This document shows, one piece after another, positions 9,256 to 17,243 of a DNA stretch of 64,000 nt. Made by a program: the position numbers and the translations under genes. The notes beneath the pieces were generated by a model, which was given only the letters and a program-made list of their open reading frames with translations, searched no databases and was not told the origin of the DNA. Source of the stretch: an uncultured Erythrobacter sp. (GTDB lineage: Bacteria; Pseudomonadota; Alphaproteobacteria; Sphingomonadales; Sphingomonadaceae). Location: assembly GCA_947488755.1 (NCBI GenBank), contig CANLAD010000001.1, positions 634,247 through 698,246 on the forward strand, read 5' to 3'. Each line of letters starts with the position of its first letter. The first letter of the stretch is position 1.

Positions 9256-10806
9256 ATGCCCGACCCGATGACCGAGCAGCTCGACCCGTCCCCGCACCCG
9301 ATCGACCACCTGGTCGAGCGAGCGGCGGAGCGCGGGCTGGCGGCGGCTCCGGCGCTGTTTCTGCGCGACCGGGTGCTGGACCACGCAGCCTTGCGACATC
9401 GCGTTGCGGTGCTGGCCGGATGGTTGCGCGGCCAGTGCCCCGACAAGGGCGCGCGGGTGGCAAGCTGGGCGGCGAAAGGCGAATTGACCTGTCTTCTGCC
9501 GCTTGCCGCAGCGCGGGCGGGGCTGGTGCACGTGCCGATCAATCCTCTGCTAAAGCGTGCGCAGGCCGCACATATCCTCGCCGATAGCGGCGCGAGCATG
9601 CTTATCGGCACGCCCACCCGGCTCGACAGTCTTGCGGCGGCTGATCTTCCTCAAGGGTGCGTTGCGTGGGCGGAGGACACTGCGCTTGGCGAAGCGGAGG
9701 CTGCTGGATTGTCGCTCGAACCATCCGGCGCCGATCCCGATGACCTTGCCGCAATCCTCTACACCAGCGGATCGACCGGGCGGCCCAAGGGGGTGATGCT
9801 CAACCATGCCAATCTGTGGCTCGGCGCGGTGAGTGTGGCGCATTATCTCCGGCTGCAATCGGACGATGTGACGCTGGCGGTGTTGCCGCTGTCCTTCGAC
9901 TACGGCCAGAATCAGCTCTTTTCGACCTGGTATGCGGGTGGTTGTGTGGCCCCGCTCGATTTTCTGTTCCCCAAAGATGTGGTGAAGGCCTGCGCGAAGC
10001 ATCGCGTCACCACGCTTGCCGCCGTACCGCCGCTATGGGTGCAATTGGTGGAGGCCGACTGGCCCGCGGATGCGACAAAGGGCCTGCGCCGCCTGACGAA
10101 CAGCGGCGGCGCGCTCGGCAGTGAACTGGTTGCGAAGCTGCGCGAGACCTTTACTGAGGCCGATCTCTATCCGATGTATGGCCTGACCGAGGCGTTTCGA
10201 TCGACCTATCTCGATCCCGCGCTTGTCGAGCAGCATCCGACCTCGATGGGCACGGCGATCCCGTTTGCCGAGGTGCTGGTGGTCGATGAGGCTGGGCAAA
10301 CCGCAGAACAAGGCGAACTCGTCCATTGCGGGCCGCTGGTCGCGCGGGGATATTGGCGAGATCCCGAGCGCACTGCCGAGCGGTTCCGGCCAGCGCCTTC
10401 GCAATCGCGCTATGGCGGAACGGCGGTCTGGTCCGGCGACCGGGTTCGGCGCGATGCGGATGGCCTGCTTTATTTCGTCGGTCGAAGCGATGCGATGATA
10501 AAGAGCGCTGGGAACCGTATCAGCCCGCAGGAGATCGAGGAGGCGGCGATTGCCAGCGGTGCGGTGAGCGAAGCTGTCGCGCTCGGGGTGCCGGACGACC
10601 GGCTTGGCGCGGCGATCCACCTGGTGGTTCGTGGCGATAGTGGCGAAGGACAGAAATCACACCTTGTCAAACACTTGCAGAGAGAACTTCCCAACTTTAT
10701 GCAACCAAAGCAGATCGAATGGCGCGAGATCCTCCCGCTCAATCCGAACGGCAAGCTCGACCGCGCCGCTCTCGCGCGTGACGTGCTCGAACAGGCGCAG
10801 CCGTGA
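9256..10806 (+). CDS. Acyl-CoA ligase (AMP-forming), exosortase A system-associated
   Basis: This 516-residue adenylate-forming enzyme belongs to the ANL superfamily. The P-loop-like motif ILYTSGSTGRPKGVMLNH lies at about residues 168-185, with GLTEAFRST (A5-like), WSGDRVRRDADGLLYFVGR (A7-A8) and the C-terminal lysine motif PLNPNGKLDR (A10). The DHLVERAAERGLAAAPAL N-terminus and the position next to the PLP decarboxylase and ACP match the acyl-CoA ligase subfamily that accompanies exosortase A (TIGR03098-type). It probably activates an acid for transfer to the ACP or to CoA; the substrate is not known. A second in-frame ATG lies four codons downstream. Its stop overlaps the GTG of the next gene. 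Confidence 0.88.
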   Translation: MPDPMTEQLDPSPHPIDHLVERAAERGLAAAPALFLRDRVLDHAALRHRVAVLAGWLRGQCPDKGARVASWAAKGELTCLLPLAAARAGLVHVPINPLLKRAQAAHILADSGASMLIGTPTRLDSLAAADLPQGCVAWAEDTALGEAEAAGLSLEPSGADPDDLAAILYTSGSTGRPKGVMLNHANLWLGAVSVAHYLRLQSDDVTLAVLPLSFDYGQNQLFSTWYAGGCVAPLDFLFPKDVVKACAKHRVTTLAAVPPLWVQLVEADWPADATKGLRRLTNSGGALGSELVAKLRETFTEADLYPMYGLTEAFRSTYLDPALVEQHPTSMGTAIPFAEVLVVDEAGQTAEQGELVHCGPLVARGYWRDPERTAERFRPAPSQSRYGGTAVWSGDRVRRDADGLLYFVGRSDAMIKSAGNRISPQEIEEAAIASGAVSEAVALGVPDDRLGAAIHLVVRGDSGEGQKSHLVKHLQRELPNFMQPKQIEWREILPLNPNGKLDRAALARDVLEQAQP

Positions 10807-12035
10807 AGGCCAAGCCAATCGGACCCATTCCCGATGACTGGGAAACCGTCGACGGCGAGCTCGGTGTCGCGGGTCGAAGCGTGAGCGATCTTGTCGCCGA
10901 AGCGGGTGGGACGCCGCTGTTCGTCTATTCGCGCGAGTTAATCGACCGCCGCATCGCAGCCTTGCGCGCGGCCCTGCCACAGCGGATCGGCTTGAACTAC
11001 GCGGTCAAGGCCAACCCCTTCGCACCCGTTATCGCGCACATGATCCCGCTGGTCGACGGCTTCGATATCGCGTCTGCGGGCGAGCTTGAGATGGTGCGCG
11101 ATGCCGGGATCGATCCCGCACGGGTCAGCTTTGCCGGACCGGGCAAGCGCGACGACGGACTCGAAGCCGCGATCGCGGCAGGCGTAACACTCAACTGCGA
11201 GTCCGAAGGGGAGGCTCAGCGAACCCTCACCATTGCGCAAAGGATCGGGCGCACGCCGCGCGTCGCGATCCGGGTCAATCCCGACTTCGAGCTTAGAGGC
11301 TCGGGTATGAAGATGGGGGGCGGGGCCAAACCGTTCGGCGTGGATGCTGAGCGCGCATCGGCTCTGGCGCGTCTTCTGATCGACCAGGGGGCCGAGTGGC
11401 GTGGCCTGCATATCTTCACCGGCAGCCAGGCGCTCAGCGCTGATGCGATTATCGAGGCGCAGGGCAATGTGCTCGACCTCGCCGCCCACTTGGCCCGCGA
11501 GATTGGTGTCCCATTGCCAAAGCTCAATATGGGTGGCGGCTTTGGCATACCCTACTTTCCGGGCGACGAACCGCTCGACCTCGCCGCCGTGGGACGCGCG
11601 CTGCAGGAACGGGTCGCAGACCTTCCATCGGAACTTGCAGACACCGAATTATGCCTCGAACTCGGACGCTATCTCGTCGGGGAAGCAGGCGTGTATCTGT
11701 GCCGGATTGTGGATCGCAAGGTCAGCCACGGCACCACATATCTCGTCACCGATGGCGGCCTGCACCACCAGCTTGCGGCGTCTGGCAATTTCGGAACGGT
11801 GGTCCGGCGCAACTATCCCGTTGCCATCGCCTCGCGCTTCGATGCCGAACCCATCGAGATCGCGAATGTCGTCGGATGCCTTTGCACCCCGCTCGACCGG
11901 CTCGCCGACCAGGCCCTGCTGCCACGCGCCGAGGTCGGCGATATCGTCGCGGTGTTCTGTGCCGGAGCTTATGGCGCAACCGCCTCGCCTGCTGCCTTTC
12001 TAGGGCATGGCCCCGCGCGAGAAATGCTCATCTGA
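10803..12035 (+). CDS. PLP-dependent decarboxylase, exosortase A system-associated
   Basis: This 410-residue fold-type III enzyme resembles diaminopimelate and ornithine decarboxylases. The PLP lysine is K69 in NYAVKANPF. A glycine-rich phosphate-binding loop (LNMGGGFGIPYFPGDE) and the C-terminal cysteine motif FCAGAYGATAS are intact. The context (acyl-CoA ligase upstream with a 4-base GTGA overlap, ACP, polysaccharide deacetylase) points to the exosortase A-associated clade (TIGR03099-type). The substrate is unknown; it may make an amine decoration or building block for the exported polysaccharide. Confidence 0.88.
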   Translation: MKAKPIGPIPDDWETVDGELGVAGRSVSDLVAEAGGTPLFVYSRELIDRRIAALRAALPQRIGLNYAVKANPFAPVIAHMIPLVDGFDIASAGELEMVRDAGIDPARVSFAGPGKRDDGLEAAIAAGVTLNCESEGEAQRTLTIAQRIGRTPRVAIRVNPDFELRGSGMKMGGGAKPFGVDAERASALARLLIDQGAEWRGLHIFTGSQALSADAIIEAQGNVLDLAAHLAREIGVPLPKLNMGGGFGIPYFPGDEPLDLAAVGRALQERVADLPSELADTELCLELGRYLVGEAGVYLCRIVDRKVSHGTTYLVTDGGLHHQLAASGNFGTVVRRNYPVAIASRFDAEPIEIANVVGCLCTPLDRLADQALLPRAEVGDIVAVFCAGAYGATASPAAFLGHGPAREMLI

Positions 12036-12184
12036 CCGATTGAGGAAGCACTTCGCGTTCCTGCCGCGGTGCCTAACACAATGTTCACCAATATGGCCGA
12101 ATACCGACAGGCTTGGTCGCAGGCGCAACGACGCTGACATGGATGCCGTTCGCCGAAACCTGAGCCTCGTGAAGGAAGGGAACC

Positions 12185-12490
12185 ATGGTGAACGACAGCA
12201 CGACCGACTTTGGCGAAGGCATATTGCACAAAGCGTCCAGTCAGGGCGAAGCCGGGGAAACCGACGGATCTGCCGAGCGTATCTCCGAGCTGGAAGCCGC
12301 CATTGCCGGACTGCGAACCGCCAGTGGCCCCCGCATAGACGCCGTGCGCGCGACCCTCGCTGAAACATCGAGCGAGGACAAGCTGGCGCAGCTTGAAAGG
12401 CGACTCGATGAGCAGGAGCAGACGCTGCGCCATGTTCTGACCATGCTGATCGAATGGCTCGAGGAGGACGGCCCGCGAGAGGCCGCCTGA
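12185..12490 (+). CDS. Small acidic coiled-coil protein of unknown function
   Basis: A 101-residue product with a strong Shine-Dalgarno (GGAAGGG) just before the ATG. The sequence is hydrophilic and heptad-rich: AERISELEAAIAGLR, then DKLAQLERRLDEQEQTLRHV, ending in the short amphipathic stretch LTMLIEWLEEDG. There is no signal peptide or membrane segment. It lies between the PLP decarboxylase and the polysaccharide deacetylase, one base before the latter's ATG, so it is probably translated as part of that operon. I do not recognise a family. A structural or adaptor role in the XrtA locus is only a guess. Confidence 0.75.
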   Translation: MVNDSTTDFGEGILHKASSQGEAGETDGSAERISELEAAIAGLRTASGPRIDAVRATLAETSSEDKLAQLERRLDEQEQTLRHVLTMLIEWLEEDGPREAA

Positions 12491-12491
12491 C

Positions 12492-13415
12492 ATGAACGCT
12501 TACGCTTCACTGGCTCACACCTCTCCCAGGATCGTCAACGGCCTGTCGGTCGATGTCGAGGACTGGTTTCAGGTCGGGGCGTCGGGCGGTGCCTTGAGTC
12601 GGGAAGACTGGGACGGATTGACCGACCGGGTCGCCGACAATGTCGAGCGGTTGATCGATCTGTTCTCACAGGCGCGAGTGAGCGCGACCTTTTTCGTTTC
12701 CGGATCGTTTGCGCGGCGTCGACCGGACATCGTGCGCCGCATCGCGCAGACGGGCCATGAAGTCGCCAGCCACGGCTGGGACCATGCCAGGGTATGGACG
12801 CAGGACCGCAAGGAATTCGCAAGCGATATTGGCAGCACGCGCGCAATCCTGGAAGATTGCACCGGACAGCGGGTCAATGGCTATCGCGCGCCGAGCTTCT
12901 CGATCGACCATCGCTGCCCTTGGGCGTACGAGGAGCTTGCACAGCAGGGATACCACTATTCCTCCAGCGTGATGCCCGTCGCACACGAGAATTTCGGTTG
13001 GAGCGGTGCCCCACGGTTCGCTTTCCGCCCACTCAGCTGGTCGGCTCTGGTCGAATTGCCGCTGGCGACCACCATGCTTCATCAGATGCCGGTGCCGGCG
13101 GGCGGAGGAGGAGCGTTTCGCAAGCTGCCCTATGGCGTGTCGCGCTGGGCAATCCGTCGATTGAACCGCCGCGAACGGCGACCCGCGGTGTTCTATTGCA
13201 ACCCGCAGGAGATCGACCCGCAACAGCCGCGCATTCCGGGCATTCCCGCTGGCTCGCGGCTCCGGCGCAGCGCGGGGATCAGGCAGATGGCGGATCGCCT
13301 GCGTTATCTGGTCGAGGAATTTCACTGGGACCGGATGGATCATCTGGCGCGCAGCGAATTGCCAGGGGCCTGCCGCTTCCCGCAGATGGAACAGCAAGCC
13401 GGTTTCGCCGCCTGA
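12492..13415 (+). CDS. XrtA system polysaccharide deacetylase
   Basis: The 307-residue protein is a NodB-type carbohydrate esterase of the subgroup found with exosortase A (TIGR03006-type, with a DUF3473 tail). The hallmark N-terminal metal-binding segment is NGLSVDVEDWFQV (about residues 16-28). It is followed by SATFFVSGSFARRRPD, the zinc-ligand motif EVASHGWDHARV and NGYRAPSFSID. The C-terminal half holds the family's conserved Trp/Tyr-rich region and an FHWDRMDHL motif. Such enzymes remove N-acetyl groups from exopolysaccharide. No signal peptide is visible, so it may act on a cytoplasmic or lipid-linked intermediate. Confidence 0.9.
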   Translation: MNAYASLAHTSPRIVNGLSVDVEDWFQVGASGGALSREDWDGLTDRVADNVERLIDLFSQARVSATFFVSGSFARRRPDIVRRIAQTGHEVASHGWDHARVWTQDRKEFASDIGSTRAILEDCTGQRVNGYRAPSFSIDHRCPWAYEELAQQGYHYSSSVMPVAHENFGWSGAPRFAFRPLSWSALVELPLATTMLHQMPVPAGGGGAFRKLPYGVSRWAIRRLNRRERRPAVFYCNPQEIDPQQPRIPGIPAGSRLRRSAGIRQMADRLRYLVEEFHWDRMDHLARSELPGACRFPQMEQQAGFAA

Positions 13416-13461
13416 GCCGGGTCGCCTTACCGACGACCGAGCGACTGGCTGCGATGTGCGT

Positions 13462-13480
13462 ATTGTGCGTTATGCGCAAT
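13462..13480. promoter_or_regulatory. Imperfect dyad upstream of the RpfF-like gene, possible operator
   Basis: The 19-base sequence ATTGTGCGTTATGCGCAAT has dyad symmetry of the form ATTG-N-GC-N5-GC-N-CAAT, with the outer four and inner two bases on each side matching. It sits about 180 bases before the RpfF-like start, in the 247-base gap after the deacetylase gene. Nothing else coding is visible in this gap. Its role as a regulator binding site is an inference from symmetry alone. Confidence 0.3.
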
Positions 13481-13662
13481 CAGCACTGTGTTCCATGCGC
13501 CAATCCGGGACGTGTTCTTGAAAAGATGTGAACTAGGCGATTGCCAACAATCCCGCACGTGCCTTAATACTGGCAACAGACGAGCCGAACAGGCCGCAAT
13601 TCTCGAGCTGACGAAGGGGGATAATTTCGCAGCGCGAACAGGGTCGAGCGGGGTATTGCATA

Positions 13663-14586
13663 ATGGATAGTGGCGTCAGCAGGGCGGTTCCCCTCACGGG
13701 TGAAGACGATCCCCTGATCGAAAGCGTGGTGCATGCGGCAATCCCCGATGGATTGTTTTCGCTGTCGGAGCTCGATTGTCTTTACGAAGATCGCGATGCG
13801 TGTCTGTGGACCTTCATGAACCCGGACGGACGGCCCAGCTTTACGCCATCCATGCTGAACGAATTCGAGGCCTGGCAAAACCTCATTGAAAGCGGATTTG
13901 GCGCCGACAAGGTTCCGCTGCGTTACCTCGTGTTGGGCAGCCGCGCGCCCGACGTGTTCTGCTATGGCGGTGATCTCGCACTGTTCCAGCGGTTGATCCG
14001 CGCCCGCGATCGTGCCGGATTGGTCGATTATGGCCATCGCTGCTGCGCGATCCTCGATCGCAATATCAACACACTCGGCATACCGATGCTTACCGTGGGG
14101 CTGGTGCAGGGCGCCGCGCTCGGTGGCGGGTTCGAAGCCTTGCTGTCCTTCGACTACATCGTTGCAGAGCGGCAGGCGACCTTCGGTCTGCCGGAAATCA
14201 TGTTCGGTCTGTATCCCGGCATGGGCGCGCACGCGCTGCTTTCACGTAAGCTCGGAAGCGCGATGGCGGATCGCATCATCGTCTCGAACGAAAGCTTCAC
14301 CGCCGAACAGATGTATGACCTTGGCATCGTCCATCATCTCGCCGAACCGGGCGAGGGGGTGGAAGCAACGCGCGCCTTCATCAAGAAGGCCGAACGTCGC
14401 CACGCCGGACTCGTGGGGTCGCGCCGGGCGATCAAGCGTGTCTGGGGGCTCGAGCGCGAAGAACTGTTTCGCATCACCGAGATGTGGGCGGACACCGCGC
14501 TGCAATTGCGCGAACAGGATTTGAAGGTGATGAACCGCCTCGTATCCGCGCAAGGTCGCGTGGCCGAGCGTAACGCCGCAGCCTGA
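13663..14586 (+). CDS. rpfF: RpfF-like DSF-family quorum signal synthase (crotonase fold)
   Basis: The 307-residue protein is a crotonase-fold enzyme that, from memory, follows Xanthomonas RpfF along almost its entire length. RpfF makes cis-2-unsaturated fatty-acid signals from acyl-ACP by dehydration and thioester cleavage. Shared blocks include YGGDLALFQRLIRARDRAGL, VQGAALGGGFEALLSFDYI, TFGLPEIMFGLYPGMGAHAL and LFRITEMWADTALQLREQD. The two catalytic glutamates expected at E141 and E161 of RpfF correspond to E158 (GGGFEAL) and E178 (GLPEIMF), with the same 20-residue spacing. It lies on the same strand 247 bases downstream of the XrtA deacetylase and may have its own promoter. No rpfC or rpfG is in the window. 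An ordinary enoyl-CoA hydratase is less likely, given the RpfF-specific GGDLALF and C-terminal blocks. Confidence 0.85.
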   Translation: MDSGVSRAVPLTGEDDPLIESVVHAAIPDGLFSLSELDCLYEDRDACLWTFMNPDGRPSFTPSMLNEFEAWQNLIESGFGADKVPLRYLVLGSRAPDVFCYGGDLALFQRLIRARDRAGLVDYGHRCCAILDRNINTLGIPMLTVGLVQGAALGGGFEALLSFDYIVAERQATFGLPEIMFGLYPGMGAHALLSRKLGSAMADRIIVSNESFTAEQMYDLGIVHHLAEPGEGVEATRAFIKKAERRHAGLVGSRRAIKRVWGLEREELFRITEMWADTALQLREQDLKVMNRLVSAQGRVAERNAAA

Positions 14587-14610
14587 GTGGGCGTTTTGCG
14601 GGCTGGTGCT

Positions 14611-15726
14611 TCAGGCATCGGCGCCGTGACCCATCGCGAGGTATTCGTCGCTCTGCATTTCGTTGAGGCGACTGGCCGTTCGCGCAAATTCAAAGCTGCC
14701 ATCGCCGGCCTCGTATAATTCCTCCGGCGCGGCGGCGGCGGTGACGAACAACTTCACCCGGTTTTCGTATAAGGCGTCGATCAGCGTGACGAAGCGAGCC
14801 GCCTCGTTGCGCCTGTCCGGACCCATGCGCGGAATGCCAACGATGATAACGGTGTGAAACTCGCGCGCGATGGCAAGGTAGTCCGGCGCGCCGCGCGGCT
14901 CGCCGCATAGCCGCTTGAAGCTGAAAACGCCGACGCCTTTCATCATTTTTGGCACGTGGACACGGCGCGTGAAGCTGACTTCGACTTCGCCGGAGGGGAC
15001 GTTGTCGGCATCTTCGGGCTCGAAATCGGTCAAGCGGAAAAAGGCCTCGCGAACCTTGGCGGTGGCTTCGTCGCCAAGGGGCGTGTGCCAAGTCGCCATA
15101 TCGCCGATCCGATCGAGCCGGTAATCGGTCGGTCCATTCAAGGGCACGACGTCAAGCTCGCGCTTGATCAGGTCGATGAAGGGCAGAAAATGCTCGCGAT
15201 TGAGTCCGTCTTTGTAGAGATCACTGGGAGGACGGTTTGAGGTGGTGACGATCGCCACGCCCTGCTCGCAAATGAGGTTCGTGAAAAGGCGGCTCATGAT
15301 CATGGCGTCGGCGGAATTGTTCACCACCATCTCGTCAAACGCGAGAACGGCGGCATCTTGGGCAATATCGCGGGCGACGTGAGGGATCGGATCACCGGGT
15401 TCCGCCTCGCGCCAGGCGCGCAGCATCACGTGGATCTCCTGCATGAACGCATGAAAGTGGACGCGGCGTTTTTCGTCAATGTCGAGCGTCGCGTGGAACA
15501 GGGCCATCAGCATCGATTTGCCGCGGCCAACGCCGCCCCACATGTAGACGCCCTGCGGCCGCTCAGGCTTGCGACTGAAAAGCTGCGCCAGAAGCCCGCC
15601 CGGCTGCTCCGCCTCCAGTTCCTTTTGCAGCCGGTCGAGCCGGGCCGCGGCGCGGCGCTGATCGGGGTCTGCGCGCAGCTCCCCGTTTGCTATCAGTTTT
15701 TCATAGCGCGCGAGAATGCCCGTCAC
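14611..15726 (-). CDS. zapE: Cell division protein ZapE (AFG1-like AAA+ ATPase)
   Basis: About 371 residues from a GTG (VTGILARYEKLI) that overlaps the thioesterase stop; further in-frame starts upstream would run into that gene. The family signature GVYMWGGVGRGKSMLMALF contains the Walker A motif. Walker B is VLAFDEMVV. The VATSNRPP-like sensor appears as IVTTSNRPPSDLYKDGLNR, and RTASRLNEMQSDEYL is close to the C-terminus. ZapE modulates Z-ring constriction, and mitochondrial AFG1 relatives assist respiratory complex turnover; the neighbouring sdhB would fit either. It is convergent with the RpfF-like gene. Confidence 0.92.
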   Translation of the reverse strand: MTGILARYEKLIANGELRADPDQRRAAARLDRLQKELEAEQPGGLLAQLFSRKPERPQGVYMWGGVGRGKSMLMALFHATLDIDEKRRVHFHAFMQEIHVMLRAWREAEPGDPIPHVARDIAQDAAVLAFDEMVVNNSADAMIMSRLFTNLICEQGVAIVTTSNRPPSDLYKDGLNREHFLPFIDLIKRELDVVPLNGPTDYRLDRIGDMATWHTPLGDEATAKVREAFFRLTDFEPEDADNVPSGEVEVSFTRRVHVPKMMKGVGVFSFKRLCGEPRGAPDYLAIAREFHTVIIVGIPRMGPDRRNEAARFVTLIDALYENRVKLFVTAAAAPEELYEAGDGSFEFARTASRLNEMQSDEYLAMGHGADA

Positions 15727-16196
15727 TGGCGCGGCTTCATCTTGCGTACGATGCCGGAATAGCTTGCGATTACCTCGTCGCCCTGGACGCACTGCCCTCG
15801 CAGAAACAGCATTCGACCGGTTTCGCGAACGATCTCGGTCACGGCATCGAGCGGGTTTCCGGGGTCGCCCGCTCCGATGAACTGGGTGGACAGCTCAACG
15901 GTGACTGACGGTCCGGCATTTCCGCTACCGATCACGTGCATGGTCGCGAACAGCGCAATGTCGATCAGCCCGAGCGTCGCGGCGCCGTGTATGTTGTCAC
16001 CAAGGTTGGTGTGCCGCCGCTCCGGGAACATCCGCAGACGGCACGAAGCACCTTCTCCGCGCACCCGCAACTCGCCGAGGACGGCGGTGTTGTAGCGCGA
16101 GCGATCGGTGAGGTTCCAGCTATACCAGCCATCCTCTCCGTCCGCCTCTTGCGGACCGAGCGCACGGTAATCGAACGGAGGCGCGGCGTCGCTCAC
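15723..16196 (-). CDS. PaaI-family hotdog thioesterase
   Basis: This 157-residue single hotdog domain shows the helix motif DNIHGAATLGLIDIALFATM, followed by SVTVELSTQFIGAGDPG, as in PaaI/YbgC-like acyl-CoA thioesterases. The family hydrolyses acyl-CoA or aryl-CoA esters; the substrate cannot be told. It lies between sdhB (16 bases upstream) and zapE (4-base overlap) on the minus strand, so the three are probably one transcript. There is no signal peptide. Confidence 0.85.
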   Translation of the reverse strand: MSDAAPPFDYRALGPQEADGEDGWYSWNLTDRSRYNTAVLGELRVRGEGASCRLRMFPERRHTNLGDNIHGAATLGLIDIALFATMHVIGSGNAGPSVTVELSTQFIGAGDPGNPLDAVTEIVRETGRMLFLRGQCVQGDEVIASYSGIVRKMKPRQ

Positions 16197-16212
16197 GCGC
16201 GGTGCAACCCGA

Positions 16213-16995
16213 TCAGATCGCGCGTTCGGCGATCATCTTCTTGGTTTCGGCGATAGCCTTCGCCGGGCTCAGTCCCTTGGGGCAGACATTGGCGCAATTC
16301 ATGATGGTGTGGCAGCGATACAGGCGGAACGGATCCTCAAGCTGGTCGAGCCGCTCGCCAGTCATTTCGTCGCGGCTGTCGGCGAGCCAGCGATAGGCCT
16401 GCAGCAAGATCGCAGGACCGAGAAACTTGTCGGAATTCCACCAATAGCTCGGGCAGGCGGTTGAGCAGCAGGCGCACAGAATGCACTCGTAAAGGCCGTC
16501 GAGCTTCTCGCGCTGCTCGGGCGATTGCAACCGCTCCTTGCCAGACGGGGTCGGGCTGACCGTTTGGAGCCAAGGCCGGATTGAGGCGTATTGCGCGTAA
16601 AAATGCGTGAAATCGGGCACCAGATCCTTGATCACATCCATATGCGGCAGCGGTGTGATCCGAATTTCGCCCTTCAGATCGTCAATCGCCGTGGTGCAGG
16701 CCAAGCCGTTCTTGCCGTTGAGGTTCATCGAGCAGGAACCGCAGATACCCTCGCGGCAGGAGCGGCGGAAGGTCAATGTCGGGTCGATCTCGTTCTTGAT
16801 CTTGAACAGCGCATCCAGAACCATCGGGCCGCATTCGTCCAGATCGATCTCGAACTTGTCATAACGCGGGTTTTTGCCGCTATCGGGATCGTAGCGATAG
16901 ATCTTGAACGACTTCACCCGGCCGCCGCCCGATGCCTTGTGCACCTGGCCGTTCTTGCGGATCTTGGAGTTCTTCGGAAGCGTTAAGGTCGCCAT
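16213..16995 (-). CDS. sdhB: Succinate dehydrogenase iron-sulfur subunit
   Basis: About 260 residues, the usual SdhB length, from the ATG at 16995 ([13 protein letters not shown]); longer upstream reading in frame is rejected as low-homology leader. The [2Fe-2S] ligands are in [15 protein letters not shown] plus the downstream GLAC. The [4Fe-4S] and [3Fe-4S] ligands are in [16 protein letters not shown] and CANVCPKGL. SdhB carries electrons from SdhA flavin to ubiquinone in complex II. sdhC, sdhD and sdhA are not adjacent: upstream is an SDR gene on the other strand. Confidence 0.95.
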   Translation of the reverse strand: MATLTLPKNSKIRKNGQVHKASGGGRVKSFKIYRYDPDSGKNPRYDKFEIDLDECGPMVLDALFKIKNEIDPTLTFRRSCREGICGSCSMNLNGKNGLACTTAIDDLKGEIRITPLPHMDVIKDLVPDFTHFYAQYASIRPWLQTVSPTPSGKERLQSPEQREKLDGLYECILCACCSTACPSYWWNSDKFLGPAILLQAYRWLADSRDEMTGERLDQLEDPFRLYRCHTIMNCANVCPKGLSPAKAIAETKKMIAERAI

Positions 16996-17243
16996 TGTTC
17001 TTAATATCCCTGGTGTTGCATGATCCCATTTAACGCTTGCCCGCTTCGTGACAAGTCGCGCTGGCTTGCGACCTTTCGGACGGGTGTTGCCTGGCTCGCA
17101 GCAAAGGGGGCGGGGCAGGGCCTGACACACCTGACACACTGCGCAGAGGCGAATATCTCGCCGCGTGTATTCAGCTCCGCCAGCAACGCGCCGAATGGCC
17201 AGAAATGCGGGAACTTCGCGATCATTGCCTCGCTCTATCGGGC

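Noticed and set aside
11969-12493. A 174-codon minus-strand open frame opposite the small coiled-coil gene
   Set aside because: The plus-strand gene has a strong ribosome binding site and is positioned inside an operon; the antisense frame has low-complexity composition and no homology signal.
13488-13670. A short plus-strand frame before the RpfF-like gene
   Set aside because: It has no ribosome binding site, no hydrophobic or domain pattern, and overlaps the RpfF start out of frame.
17123-17140. Tandem CTGACACAC direct repeat upstream of the SDR gene
   Set aside because: Two short copies only, with no symmetry or clear promoter relation; kept as a remark in the SDR entry rather than as a regulatory feature.
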